From Halichondria panicea (lineage: Eukaryota; Porifera; Demospongiae; Suberitida; Halichondriidae), in the NCBI RefSeq assembly GCF_963675165.1, contig NC_087391.1:3181001-3245000 (forward strand): a stretch of 64,000 nucleotides of DNA. The letters are read 5' to 3'. Position numbers and translations under genes: made by a program. Under the pieces are notes generated by a model. That model did not search any database, was not told where the DNA came from, and was given only the letters and a program-made list of their open reading frames with translations. Below, one piece after another: positions 22,867-33,553 of this stretch. The stretch's first letter is position 1. Every line of letters starts with the position of its first letter.

Positions 22867-22934
22867 CTAGCATGTTCACCTTTGACCTCCGCATGACATG
22901 TACGTATCGTGAACTTGCGATGTCATACATCATA

Positions 22935-23150
22935 GATACATGCATGTAAATTCACATGCTGACATATACACATTGGACACTGACATAATTATATAAATGT
23001 GCAGCACACATTGATTGCACACTGGCATATGCATATGCATGTTGACATATGCACATTGCACACTGGCATATGCACATGCATGTTGACATATGCACATTGC
23101 ACACCGGCATATGCACATTGCACACCGGCATATGCACACTGGCATAGTAA
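22935..23150. repeat. Right minisatellite arm of E2
   Basis: Units such as CACACTGGCATATGCACATT and GCATGTTGACATATGCACAT are the reverse complements of the left-arm units. They end directly at the 30-bp terminus. Open frames through this array are artefacts. Confidence 0.9.
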
Positions 23151-23180
23151 TTTTGACACAGATAACACCCCATACAGATG

Positions 23181-23408
23181 AAGCGATATACAAGAGCACA
23201 CTGTAATTATTCCATTCAATCTTTACGAGTAAACATACCTAATTCATACGAATTCACGAACGAAAACATTCAAAACCATTGTAGGAAAGTTAGACACTAC
23301 ATGTTTGGCTATCTAGAAGGACTTGTGCCTGGAAAGGAGCTGGATGAGAAACTTAAAAAGTATAAAACTGCGGTGAAGTCACACAGGCGTATTGGAATAC
23401 ACGAGTGA
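23181..23408 (+). pseudogene. DDE transposase, 3' part, displaced by E2
   Basis: After the right CAGATG (23175-23180), whose ATG is the same Met codon as the one before E2, the frame continues KRYTRAHCNYSIQSLR, FTNENIQNHCRKVRHYMFGY, LEGLVPG and ends KSHRRIGIHE with stop at 23406-23408. This is the C-terminal part expected after NPIERVWAQ in the family, so the two halves belong to one gene. This part shows no frameshift. A 3' flank of about 430 bp leads to the right end of the host transposon. Confidence 0.75.
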
Positions 23409-23894
23409 CCACGACAATTTGTCCTAGAACTTTCTAATGACCTAACTTAGTTTATTGTACTGTTTTGTGCACTGTTTCATAATACTAACATGATTGCATT
23501 AATTTTTATAAAGTTGAAACAATTCCTGCAACGGTGCCATAATAAAATAATAGTCTACTTATTGAATCTACTTCTTACTTAATGTGACCTAGTATGGTTT
23601 GCAATGGAATGTAAACCTTGCATACCAAATATGGACTTGTGAAACCACACAGGGCTGGAGTTAAATCACTTTTAAACAAAATACAATATTAGCTCTAAGG
23701 TTAAAGGTGAACCAAAAAAATCAAATTTGAAGCCATACAAAATGTAGCCCAGTCCACCCCCTTTAAGATAAAACACCATGGAGATATTAAACAATAAAAA
23801 AAGCCAATAGAATGGGCATTTGTGGCTAACTGCACTATATAAAAGAAGAGAGGGTATGCATGGCCATGAAACTCAAATCACTATCTATAGTACA

Positions 23895-24030
23895 AGCAGA
23901 ATTCAAATGTCGGCGGATGAATATGTGAATTTGAATGAAGTGCTAAAAATAGAAGCTAAAAATAGAAATTTCTATTTTTAGCACTTCACGCAGTCATGGC
24001 ACATTCATCCGTCCACAATTGAATTCTGCT
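23895..24030. repeat. Compact hairpin-forming inverted repeat
   Basis: The outer arms pair AGCAGAATTCAA and GCGGATGAAT with GGATGAATGTGC-like and TTGAATTCTGCT sequence. The inner arms pair GAAGTGCTAAAAATAGAA with TTTCTATTTTTAGCACTTC. The centre contains an extra tandem copy of GCTAAAAATAGAA. The whole could fold into a long stem: a small MITE or a hairpin RNA precursor are both possible. No coding sequence. Confidence 0.6.
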
Positions 24031-24572
24031 CTTTTGCTGCTCTGTCTTCTTCTCATTATGACTCTGGAAGGAATTAGACTTGGCTTTTTAGAAGCAGGGT
24101 AAGTATTATATTATATAGATCCACAGCTTTTAGTATCTTACATCTTGTTGGAGTCTGAATGGAATTCTAGAACTCAAATGAGGGAAGTACTGGAGACTAT
24201 TATTCAGGTAAGCTGTAAAGGTACAATTATGATCTTTACTATTATTATAATAATGATGTGAAAACATCAGAATTTGATGGTTTATGCTGACGTGTGTGGT
24301 CAGTACCCTAGGTTTCCTTTAGATTTCGAAAGGTTTCTGGATGCAAAATTTGCTGAAGACAATTCAGATGATGAAATTAAAAACAAGGTAAAAGATATTC
24401 ATCCCGCTAACATGTCATACGTACGCAAAATTATGTAAGCCTAATATTCGCTGCAGGAGAAGTACAACGTCACCTACTACCATCTAGCAACAATCCAAAA
24501 CTGGATTATGTGACCTTATTTAATGTATTGTAACTAGATCTACTGTAAACAGTTTGATGCTTCATGCTATTA

Positions 24573-25335
24573 CCGTACCCTCGCGAAAATACGCCCACCC
24601 TTTTCTGCAAGAAGTCTAGGCTTATTAGGGGACTGGGCGTTTAATCGCGAACAGCGAGTTTTCATTCGAATATACGCCCACCCGCGGCCTCAAATCGAGG
24701 TTTACACTTTGCTTTGTGGCAATTCTGTATTAATTTATTGTATTAATTTATTGTATTTTCATTTTAATAGATAGTATGAACATTTTATTGACAACAACAA
24801 TGTTATAAACTAATGCATGAGTATGATTAAAGCATGACAAGAGAATGAACATGAAGAAGTGGACTCTGACTCTATTCGTTGCTTGTTGATGTCAGATGTA
24901 GCAGAAACTTCTCGAAGGATGGTAGGTCATACTCCTACAGAGCAGCTATCAGGTACTTTGTTTCAGAAAACCAAGGCAAGGTAACCTGCAAAATTAGCCT
25001 GTGTGATAACTTTCTTAGACTTTCTGTTTCCTTTCTCAGCATATAGGACTACTTGTTCCCTGCATATACATCTTCAGGGGCAAACAGATCCATACAGAGA
25101 AAGTTATAATGTCTGATCTTGGTCCAGCAAGGAGTATAGTCTTACTAGCTACTACCTAAAACTTCCTTTCTTCACAAAAATTAATAGTAAACATGTGGCA
25201 TTCAGCTACTGCGCATGCTCAACTTCTTATTCTGGGTGGGCTTATAATCGAGTGAAAATACCCTTGTGCAAGAACTTCGAAGCAAAAGAGGGGATGGGCG
25301 TTTATTCAAGATGGGCTTATTTTCGCGAGGGTATG
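24573..25335. mobile_element. MITE with CCGTACCCTCGCGAAAAT ends
   Basis: The left end CCGTACCCTCGCGAAAATAC and the right end (reverse complement begins CCATACCCTCGCGAAAATAA) match in 23 of 25 bases. TATTA flanks both sides (24568-24572 and 25336-25340). Subterminal copies of TGGGCGTTTA and GGGCTTATAATCGAG-type motifs face each other near both ends. No transposase is readable. Length is 763 bp. The class is not clear from a 5-bp TATTA duplication. Confidence 0.7.
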
Positions 25336-25772
25336 GTATTAATAAAGAATATCATTGCCAGAGTCAGCCAAAGTACTACAATGCAGTTGCATGATATGGG
25401 CATGGCCCAAAATCAGGCCACGCCCAACCACTACAGGAGCATAAATTATTATTTTCTACATGCACTACACAACCTCGCTTCCTTATTAGCTTGCTTTTGA
25501 CGGCATTCATATGTGATAGTACTTAGGAAAAGGGCCCTTAACGCGGGGATAATCAAAATCGAGTTTGTAGTATGATCTTATAAAGAATTTCAACAGCTAC
25601 ACACTGATATGCAGATCGTTCGCGTAGCGTTTTTAGTTAGATGGCTTCAAAGAAATGCGTTTCGAAAAATTGACTTTCAAAGTTCAATGAAATATTGGAA
25701 TGTTTCCCCAACTTTTCCCCATACCTCCGTATACTAGCCTCGTGCGGTGACGTAACCATCTTGCAAGAGATA

Positions 25773-27010
25773 TTAATTTCGCAAGTAAAGAACTTCCCCC
25801 AGAGCATTACTTCCAAGGTTGTCTCCACAAATTGATGCTATCGTACCAAAGTATCGCCTTGGAAAACCGTTGATATCCACCAGCACGCCTACATTCTCCT
25901 GTGTAATAGCATACAAATACAGTACCTCAGCATGTGCTGGACGATGAAAATTCAATTATCTGTCTCTATTTTAAAAACAACATTACACTAATTAATACAT
26001 ACCAACTTCACGACCTCCACGATATAGTTGGCATAGTATACTTTTTGATAAGCCTGGTCTTCACAACTGCAAGGAGTTGAATTGAACCTAACTGGGATCT
26101 CAGTTTTGGAGTAAGGTTTCCAAGAGTATAATAGAAGAACCCTACAAACACAACAAATTACAATTCTTAATACAAATCGAGCCAGCACTATAATTATAAT
26201 ATATGTACATAACCTAGTTTGTGTTCGACCCGAGGGGATTCACAACCACACAGTCGTCATAGTACAGTATGAGCTGCAAAGTATCATTCCGGACAGAAAA
26301 CAGTGGATGTGATTTGAAATTTTCGCCATCACAATAGTCACGCAAAAAACCAGAAGAATCAGAGTGACCACTGTCCACCTATACCATAAGATTATGAGAA
26401 CGAGTTGTCGGCTATAGTTGTGACTAACCTCAGATACCAGTGTTTTACTCTTCAGCAGAAGACGTAGGGATTCAAGAATGGGAACATACATCAAAGTATC
26501 CTTAGTCTCTACAAGACGACGTTTACGTCCACTCCCTTTGTATGTGCGACCAGGATCCTAGAAATACATTGAAGAGTCACTAATTTCTAATTTCTCATAA
26601 GGGGCGATAATTCTTACCTGCTCTCTGCAATATTTCAACTGCAAGTAATGGGTGTCCAATTGTGGAAACAAGGCACCATAAACGCCATTTGGATGAAGAG
26701 TTTCGAGCACAGTGGTTGTCTCATCCTTATCCACACAGGCTTCCCGCAAAGCACTCTGTACCTTCAGCTTTATCTTGTCTAGCATGACCTTGCAATTTAT
26801 TATAAATTAAATAACCACACAACATTAAACAATGTGTGAATGTACAAATCTAATCTGTACCTCATACAACGAATCTGTATCTTTAATGATGGATTCCATC
26901 ACTGACTGGGGGATTCTATGTGTGTCTCTGACTTTTAAGATCCACAAAGCTGCAGCTCTTTGGATAGTCGAAAAGTAGTGGCTATCAGATTCAGGAGACA
27001 TAGGATTTAG
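25773..27010 (-). pseudogene. Multi-exon gene of a repeated family, function unknown
   Basis: Reading down the minus strand, exon-like segments with plausible splice sites give the following: SDSHYFSTIQRAAALWILK (to 26861); DKIKLKVQSALREACVDKDE to YLQLKYCREQ (to 26618); DPGRTYKGSGRKRRLVETKD, LMYVPILESLRLLL (from about 26556); RDYCDGENFKSHPLFSVRND, LQLILYYDDCVVVNPLG (about 26380-26240); FYYTLGNLTPKLRSQLGSIQ (about 26140-26000); and INGFPRRYFGTIASICGDNL, GSNALG (about 25890-25800). A frameshift follows NPLGS. I remember such YYDDxExxNPLGS / YFTLGN / SADNLGxxxLG proteins as multicopy and uncharacterised in invertebrates and fish. Related fragments lie at 38290-38590 and 58380-58730, which supports a mobile origin. 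No catalytic function can be named. Confidence 0.5.
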
Positions 27011-27205
27011 TGAGTCATCCGAGTCAACGACGCTATCTTTTGAAGAGAGATATATTGGCGATCAATAATTGGTGATTGGAGGCTGATGTCAGGCTGATGT
27101 CATCAGGGGCCGGGGAGCTCTGTCTTGGATGTTGGAAAACTTGACAATGTTTATTGTGTGCAAAGTAGACATGGTTTCGAAACGTGTGAAAGTTTACGAA
27201 AGCTC

Positions 27206-28391
27206 TGCAGCACCATAGATACTATAAATTACATGGATATGAAACGCCTCTAGATTACAGTGATTCCAGATAGTATCCGGAGTTTTGCTGGGAGGAGGAT
27301 TGTCTCACAGCTACCAGAAAATGAAGAGCTACTGGCAAGCAAAGAATCTGTTGTCACAAGAGTCTACGATTGAAAACTGAAGTGATACCACTATGATTGG
27401 CTTTAACTAGGTCTGTAAAGTAAGTTTTAGTTATGATTGTTCCAATTAGAGCGTTGTAGCTGATTTGTAGCTGATTTGTGGAGCTAAAATGGCTATATTC
27501 ACTCTTTTAATAACTTTGTGTTAGTTCATCTGCTGTTTGAAAAGAATTACTGTGTTTATTTTTTGTGTAGTAGTTAGCCAGTAGGTATAGGTACTGGGTC
27601 CACTTGCTTTAACTATCTGGTTACAAACAGTTGAAGGTGTTTTCAAGTGTCCTTCTTTGTGTCAGTTGATTTCTTACCACATTTATTGAATGTCTGTACT
27701 AAATTTTATTGCGTAGAGTAAGGGCATGTTCACCGGGTCCACTAAGTTTTATTAATGCACATGTCTTAGTTTGGCTAAAAAGCAAGTTCAAATGTACTAA
27801 AAATTCACGCTCTCAATGAATTGTTGTTGATTATTACGATTATGAAATTATAGCTACAGAATTATTTTTCGTTCGTATAATTATTATAGTAGTTACAATG
27901 TCATACTTACTGTTTGCTTATGTTTTGCAGCCAGACTACACCTCAGACAATGCCTCGCGAGAAGAAGGAACCATTCATTGACTGGCGAAAGAATGACACG
28001 AGAATGTGACGTCCACATGTCTATGTCAAAGCCTCTACTCCACATCAGCTATTATAGCCAAGCATGCATTATCATGATTCATTCATTTCCAATCTATCTA
28101 GACACATAGTTTTTTATATTAAATCCCAGAATGCACATGTAAAGTTATTCTTGTTATTGTCAAGCCTCCATCATCATTATCATTCTCAGTCAGAAATTTT
28201 CAAAAGTCATCTGAGACGCTCTCAGAGCTGGAACAACCTGGAACAACTAGAGACACACTTTCAGTAGCCATTTTTATTTGGAAAAATTCGTATACTAGAC
28301 CGTTACATCCGAGGCAATCATCATCCCAGCCCAAACGTCCGTTTACGGAGGCGTTTCATATCCATGTAATTTATAGTATCTATGGCAGCAC
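27206..28391. repeat. Pair of nearly perfect inverted repeats about 1.1 kb apart
   Basis: CATAGATACTATAAATTACA followed by TGGATATGAAACGCCTC (27213-27249) is found reverse complemented at 28348-28384, about 37 bases without a mismatch that I can see. The intervening 1.1 kb has no clear gene; near 27950-28010 a short frame reads PREKKEPFIDWRKND. The pair could be the ends of a non-autonomous element, but no target duplication was found. Confidence 0.4.
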
Positions 28392-28741
28392 CCATTCAGT
28401 CCACTACTAAATCTTGGCGAGTCAGCATGATAGAGACGAATGTGTCTCACAAAACTTTTTGTAGTGCTGCAAAAATATTGACAGCAGGGACAATCATAGC
28501 TTGACATGGCAGAATATATACCTATAGTATAGTGTGCTACTAGCTATATGTAGGTATCCTTTCTACTATACTCGTAAGTACCTACGTACGTATAGCAAGC
28601 TCAGAATGATGAATTGCACGTGGTATACTACTGAGAGTTGGGCGGAGCCAATCTCTGAAGTAAAACTCACGTGGTTAGTCACGTGGAAATGCCTGGAAAT
28701 GCGCTTGCGCGTAGATCAAGGCACGAAGTGCAAAAAGACAG

Positions 28742-30660
28742 CATGGCAGCATCTACGATGGCAGCTACAGCAAGAGATCATAGTGACACTGGAGTTGTCT
28801 AACTATCTGGCTGATCAAGGACAGCACCAAGATGTACTGACTGCTGTAGAAGTGAACAGACTGACTGGAGCTGATTTCCTCGAACTTACCAGCAGCCATC
28901 TCAAGGAGCTGTTTCCAGTGTTAGGGGCAAGGATGTCTGTTCAAAGGCTGATTTCATCCTTTACTTCTAAGCCTGCACCAAACCAACAGTCTGAAACTCC
29001 TTTAGCTAAAGTAAGTTTTAATAATTGCCTTTTAATACTATATACCATGCATTATACTTTACAGGTAAGAACAAGCTCATCGGCTAACAAGGATTGGGTT
29101 AAAACTTTCAAACTCCCTGATCGTTTCAACAACCGCACTATGAAATCCCTCAGGGAGGGTGTGATAACCAAGGCCGCTCGCATAGACATCATTGGCTCGT
29201 TGTATATCTTGATGATGCAGAATGATCCTAAACCAAACGGCTTTGTCTATGAAATGGCCTGAAATGGCCTGCACAAGGCTCATGGAGAAATATCCTGTAA
29301 TTACGGACAATACTGATTAAGTTAACATTATCATTAATCGCACATGACCATGGCACATGCAGGAACAGCTTACAGAAATTCAGGAATGGCCGTAGAGGCG
29401 ACAAGGATGATGAACCTGACGTGGATATCCCCGATACCACCCCCAAGAGAACAAGTACTGCGAAAAAGCGTAGAATTACACTACAAACTGTCATGTTAAC
29501 AAACTGTCATGTTAACGCGAATGTATTACGTGGTTCATGTGCATGTGTATAGCTTTCCCTGATCCCATGCAGCATCCCCTGAGGGTATAGACATCTGCAG
29601 TGAATCCTACTAAAAATCACTTTGATATATGAGGAGGTAGCAAAGAGCAACCCAAAGGCATCTAAATTGAAACGTTTGTTGTTGGAAACATTTGGTGGTA
29701 GGAGAGAGTGGATTATAAAAGATGAACCCTCTATTACTGAAGTTCTGGATGTTTTTCCTATGTATATAAAGTTTGGCCATGTGCATGATGATGTATACTC
29801 TTTGTACTTATAATAATAGCTCAAACGAGAGCTGACCATGATTCTGGGCTTGCCTAAGGGGCTTGCCTAAGAAACATGATTTCCTGAGAGAGTGGCCAGT
29901 GTTCAAGGAGAAACTCATCAAGCTTGCACAGATTGAAGCACCGACGAGACCTTGCATAAGAGAAACCCTTCAAAAGATTCCTAGATTCCTCCTCAAAGCG
30001 AGGAGGAGGAGGAGGATCATTGTAAGAAAACCTAAATTTTCTATGCGCATGTCCGTGCATTTGATTTCAATTATGCAGTTTTGGAGTTTGTCTGTTGTTT
30101 GAGCCTTCTGGATAATTTCCTTGCAAGCAGGGCCAAAATGCGGCTGCTCTACGAGTTTCCGGTGAGTTGATTAGCCCAAGCAATTAAGTTTTGGCAGTGT
30201 AATTTATCTATAATTATTTGATGTCATTTTAGCGTTAATGTTATACACATTTTTTCATACATACACACGCACACACACAAAATGATATAGGCTGATGAAG
30301 ATCTACAGAAGAATATCAAGAACCTACCTCCTGCTCCAGCAATTGTATTATCTCATTCGGACTCTGCTGTCCAAATGATCGTGGTTGCAGAAAAGAGTAT
30401 TATTGTTGAGCCAGAATTATTGTTGAGCCAGACACCATTGAACAATGTCCATCTATTTCACGTTCAACATCGCTTATCCCAAACCACTTTTGGTTTTTAT
30501 ACAACACCACATTTTTGGTATTAAGGATGACCAGATGACCAGGTTGCTGGCAGGACTTCACAAACTTGAATTATCACAAACATTCATGCCAATCACAATC
30601 ATGCATTACATTCGTTTATTTATACACCTCTTTCCTAATTGTTATTATTGATGTCAACGC
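28742..30660 (+). pseudogene. SAM-domain protein of the SAMD3-like repeated family, broken
   Basis: The first readable part is a SAM-like domain (VLTAVEVNRLTGADFLELTS, HLKELFPVLGARMSVQRLI), ending at donor GTAAGT after 29010. The next exon, from 29065, reads KLPDRFNNRTMKSLREGVIT, KAARIDIIGSLYILMM. A 10-bp tandem duplication (GAAATGGCCT at 29250-29269) shifts the frame before CTRLMEKYPVITDNTD. Further segments are KFRNGRRGDKDDEPDVDIPD (about 29370), EEVAKSNPKASKLKRLLLET (29622-29813), FLREWPVFKEKLIKLAQIEA (about 29880) and ADEDLQKNIKNLPPAP (about 30290). Order and content match the multicopy SAMD3-like proteins I remember from fish and cnidarians. The frame is broken in several places. No function can be assigned beyond the SAM fold, usually a protein-protein interaction module. 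Confidence 0.5.
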
Positions 30661-30849
30661 CAAATTTCTGGATGGGAATAAATACATATACCAGCATGTT
30701 GCATGACACACTGTAACATGTCATGTTAATTGGTCACATGATGGTCACATGATCTTTATTTTCATTTAAGGATATTATAACAAAACAATATGTGCAATTA
30801 CTATGTTTAATATTGAATACTTTATGTGACGTTGGCTAATTTTTGATGC

Positions 30850-31390
30850 CCAGAGAGAGTAGCCCTCAAAAGATAGAGTATGTTGTCATGATTGCAAAAT
30901 TGTCTTAGCTCTGGCAGCCACCCCTAGAGGTAGGCTATGTTGTGTATCTCAAGAATACAGGTATCTCAAGAATACAGATACAGTAACTGCTACTCTCCCC
31001 TCCCCATTTTGTTTTTGAAGCTTGATCTTAGCATCTTCATAGCCGCTTTTTGCAGTTTTCTTACGGCATGACATCATCACCATTTATGGGGCTAATTAGC
31101 ATAATTGAATTAAGCTAATTAGTTTTTTGGAAAAAGAAAACATTGAACTTTATGTTGAATCATCTTGATGTAGCTAGGTTGCAAAAAATACAGCATTGTG
31201 TTAAATTTTGGTATTCGACTTTGTCTTTATACTACTTCTCTGTAAAATCTGATGCTCTGCTCTGAATCCAACGCGTTCCACCAAAGCGGAAGCGCTTTGA
31301 CTAAGCAGCCACCATTACCTTACTTTTCTCAATTTAGCAATTAAGCATATCAATGCATAGGCAATTCTTTGCTCTATCATCTGGTATTTA
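30850..31390 (+). repeat. Dispersed repeat B, copy 2
   Basis: From about 30865 to 31215 this matches the interior of the TTAA-flanked element at 40348-40997. Shared landmarks are CCTCAAAAGAT(A/G)GAGTATG, GGCAGCCACCC, GAAGCTTGATCTT, the AATTAAGCTAATTAGTTTTT stretch and GAATCATCTTGATGTAGC. Its continuation (31230-31390) is found reverse complemented at 37255-37510. No gene. Confidence 0.65.
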
Positions 31391-32089
31391 AATCTCAGCC
31401 TGCTCAACAATACTCTATGATGTTACGAAGTGACTGAACACATGATATAAGTGTTCTCACGGTACATGGCGGATCTGCAGAAACTTGTGTTTGAGGTTCT
31501 ATGTTTGAGGTTTGAGGTTCTATGTTTGAGGTTCAACTAGGTTCAGGAAGATGGTCCACCTCAAGTGCGTCGGGATTCTCAGTTTTTAGCTTAACCTCAG
31601 CTTCCTACCTAGCTATGATCCCAGTCTCAGTCTCACCCATTTCTACTACTATGGGTCATTCATTCTAAGTGAGATCAACACGCTTCCCGAAACTTGGTAC
31701 ATTCATAGTATGCATAACCACAAGAATTTTTGGGGTCCTTGTTGCATGGCTTCTGAAATACAAGGTGCCAAAGTTGTGAGTCTTGTGCAATTTAAGTCAA
31801 TATATCTCAGAGCCATGATATCTGAAAATATGGGGTGAAAGGTCATTGTCCGCTATACATTGTCACTATATCTGCTATATTGTGGTTTGTAATAATTATG
31901 GGGATCCTTAATAGGGATCCTTCCATTTTTTTTAGCATTAACCGAATAGCTGCGGTTATGATTTCATACAAAATCTATTAAATTACTTTCATTATCAGCT
32001 AGAAGCAGTAGCAGTTTTCTGCAGGCAGCAAACTAGTCCAGCCGAGGCAGGATCATTTCTGTGTATAGCGATCTGATTTAATGTGCTTG

Positions 32090-32551
32090 ATTTAATATGC
32101 TTGTCCACCTGCCTCTGAGTGTGTGAAATATACTAGAAGAGTAGCTGGCCTGTTTTTAGAGTGTAGTCTACAACGTTTGATATTCAAATTATTTTCTCTA
32201 GCAAAGAAAGGTGACAGTAGTCTACAGTAGTTACGGATCTCCTGGTTTCCAACGAAACAGTCAACCAGCCAAGGCCAGAGCAAGGGATCACTTCAGAGCA
32301 TTTAATATGTGCTTATGAGTTTTTAGAGTGTAGTGTACAGTGTTTGATATTCAATTTATTTGTTTCAGTGTAGATGCACCCCTTAGTAACAGTAACAGTT
32401 CTCTGTAGTTCTAAGTCAACCAGCCAAGGACAGAGCGAGAGACTACTAGCTAATAATACTATACGCTTACCTACGTAGCTTGTAAAGGTCCAGCAGTGTG
32501 CTGAAGCCCGAGTTTAAAATACAGAAGCCCAGTGTTGCAATGTAAAGGGGG
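32090..32551 (-). repeat. Dispersed repeat D, copy 2
   Basis: Reverse-complement copy of the repeat at 1001-1675, with both internal units recognisable (CCAGCCAAGGCCAGAGC and CCAGCCAAGGACAGAGCG). It is followed at 32552-32690 by flanking sequence that is also related to the flank of copy 1, including the GT-rich tract. Confidence 0.7.
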
Positions 32552-32689
32552 TTATGCTATCTCGTCCACCTCGTCCACAATGTGAAGAACAGGAAAGTTT
32601 GGGCTAGGCAGGCCAGGAGTGGAACTGCTTGTGTGTGTGTATCTTAATGTGCCTTTATGTGCGCGTGTGTGTGTCTGTATATGTGTTCT

Positions 32690-32909
32690 CCTACCAGAGG
32701 AGACATCGCCATTGCTGTCCTCAAGCTGTTCAAGCACATCGGCACAAGTAAACAAAGATGCTAATGAAATTTTAACATAAGGCTTGGAAATTTCTAGACT
32801 AGATTGCACGTGATTCTACAGCTCTTCCGGAATGTGCGTAGTTCGAGCTACTTCCTAAGTATCGCAGAATTAGAATTTCGCAAGTGGCCCGTGGCGGTTA
32901 AAGGGTTAA
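32690..32909 (-). mobile_element. piggyBac-like MITE family A, truncated copy
   Basis: The right terminus GGCGGTTAAAGGG is followed by TTAA (32906-32909). On the minus strand it carries the family A start region: CTTAGGAAGTAGCTCGAACT, the TTTACTTGTGCCGATGTGCT segment and the acidic coding remnant. The other end is lost where it meets the GT tract near 32690. Families named here A, B and C all insert at TTAA, as piggyBac elements do. Confidence 0.65.
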
Positions 32910-33553
32910 GAAAAAGCAATATAAAAGCATATAAAAGCAAGAACTAACACAATAATAGCAGAGTGTCATGTACGTCATGTACATGTAGTAAGTAGATAAT
33001 GTCGATAGTGTAGCAGCTATTAGGGGTTGCTATTATGCCAATACTGCACCTAACTCTACGGCAGCAGAAGTTGAAGTCAACTGTGCATTAGTGAAAAACG
33101 TACAGTGTGTGCACGGGCTGGTTGCACTGCACTTCTGCACTTCAACTTCTAACTGTTTACATGTACAAAAAGAGCTTTTCACAAAAACTTTAAAACTCCT
33201 TTTTCTATATAAAAAGCACCCAATCATCCGGATTATGGATTGACTCGAATAGCCGCGGCTTGCCTCAATCATCCTCCGGATTTATTCGAATAACTGCGGC
33301 GGCTAGTTGCTCTGGACTTCTGGACTTCAACGATCCTTTCTTGCCGTAGTTCTCGAGCTAGAGATGCTCAGCTGTCAAGAGTTGTACTGATGGATTAATC
33401 ACGATGGATTAATCACGTCCTACTAAGTCCAGCAGAGACATCATATTACGACACGTGACGTCACGTTTGATCATGTGAGCTGTCCAACCGTAATTAATTA
33501 ATTAATTAATAATGTCCAATTTTGAGTGTGTGCTAAACACAACTGAAACTAAC

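Larger units (their letters stand above)
17558..23174. mobile_element. Element E2: intact-looking HECT plus integrase transposon
   Basis: The left terminus begins TATGGGGTGTTATCTGTGTC and continues CAAAATTACTA; the right terminus at 23145-23174 is its reverse complement over 30 bases without a mismatch that I can see. The 6-bp sequence CAGATG flanks both sides (17552-17557 and 23175-23180). Just inside both ends are minisatellites built from the same unit in inverted orientation. The interior carries two convergent spliced genes, a HECT E3 ligase (+) and an rve-type integrase (-), both with open reading frames across all exons. The insertion lies within another transposon's coding sequence, and excision with one CAGATG restores that frame exactly. 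A TAT-ended element with an IS3/rve-like integrase and 6-bp duplication resembles what I remember of the eukaryotic IS3EU group; that assignment needs checking. Confidence 0.85.
15752..23837 (+). mobile_element. TA-inserting DDE transposon split by element E2
   Basis: The left end reads TAGTGCAGTTAACCATCAATG (15752). The right end (23817-23837) is its reverse complement with three mismatches. TA flanks both ends (15750-15751 and 23838-23839), the signature of Tc1/mariner-type insertion. The single transposase gene starts at 16032 and its last part lies at 23181-23408, because the 5.6-kb element E2 is inserted in the gene. Without E2 the element would be about 2.46 kb. The transposase is also broken by frameshifts and short duplications unrelated to E2. 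Confidence 0.75.

Noticed and set aside
22930-23219. Small Cys/Met/His-rich frames at the right end of E2
   Set aside because: Same minisatellite unit in the opposite orientation; repeat artefacts.
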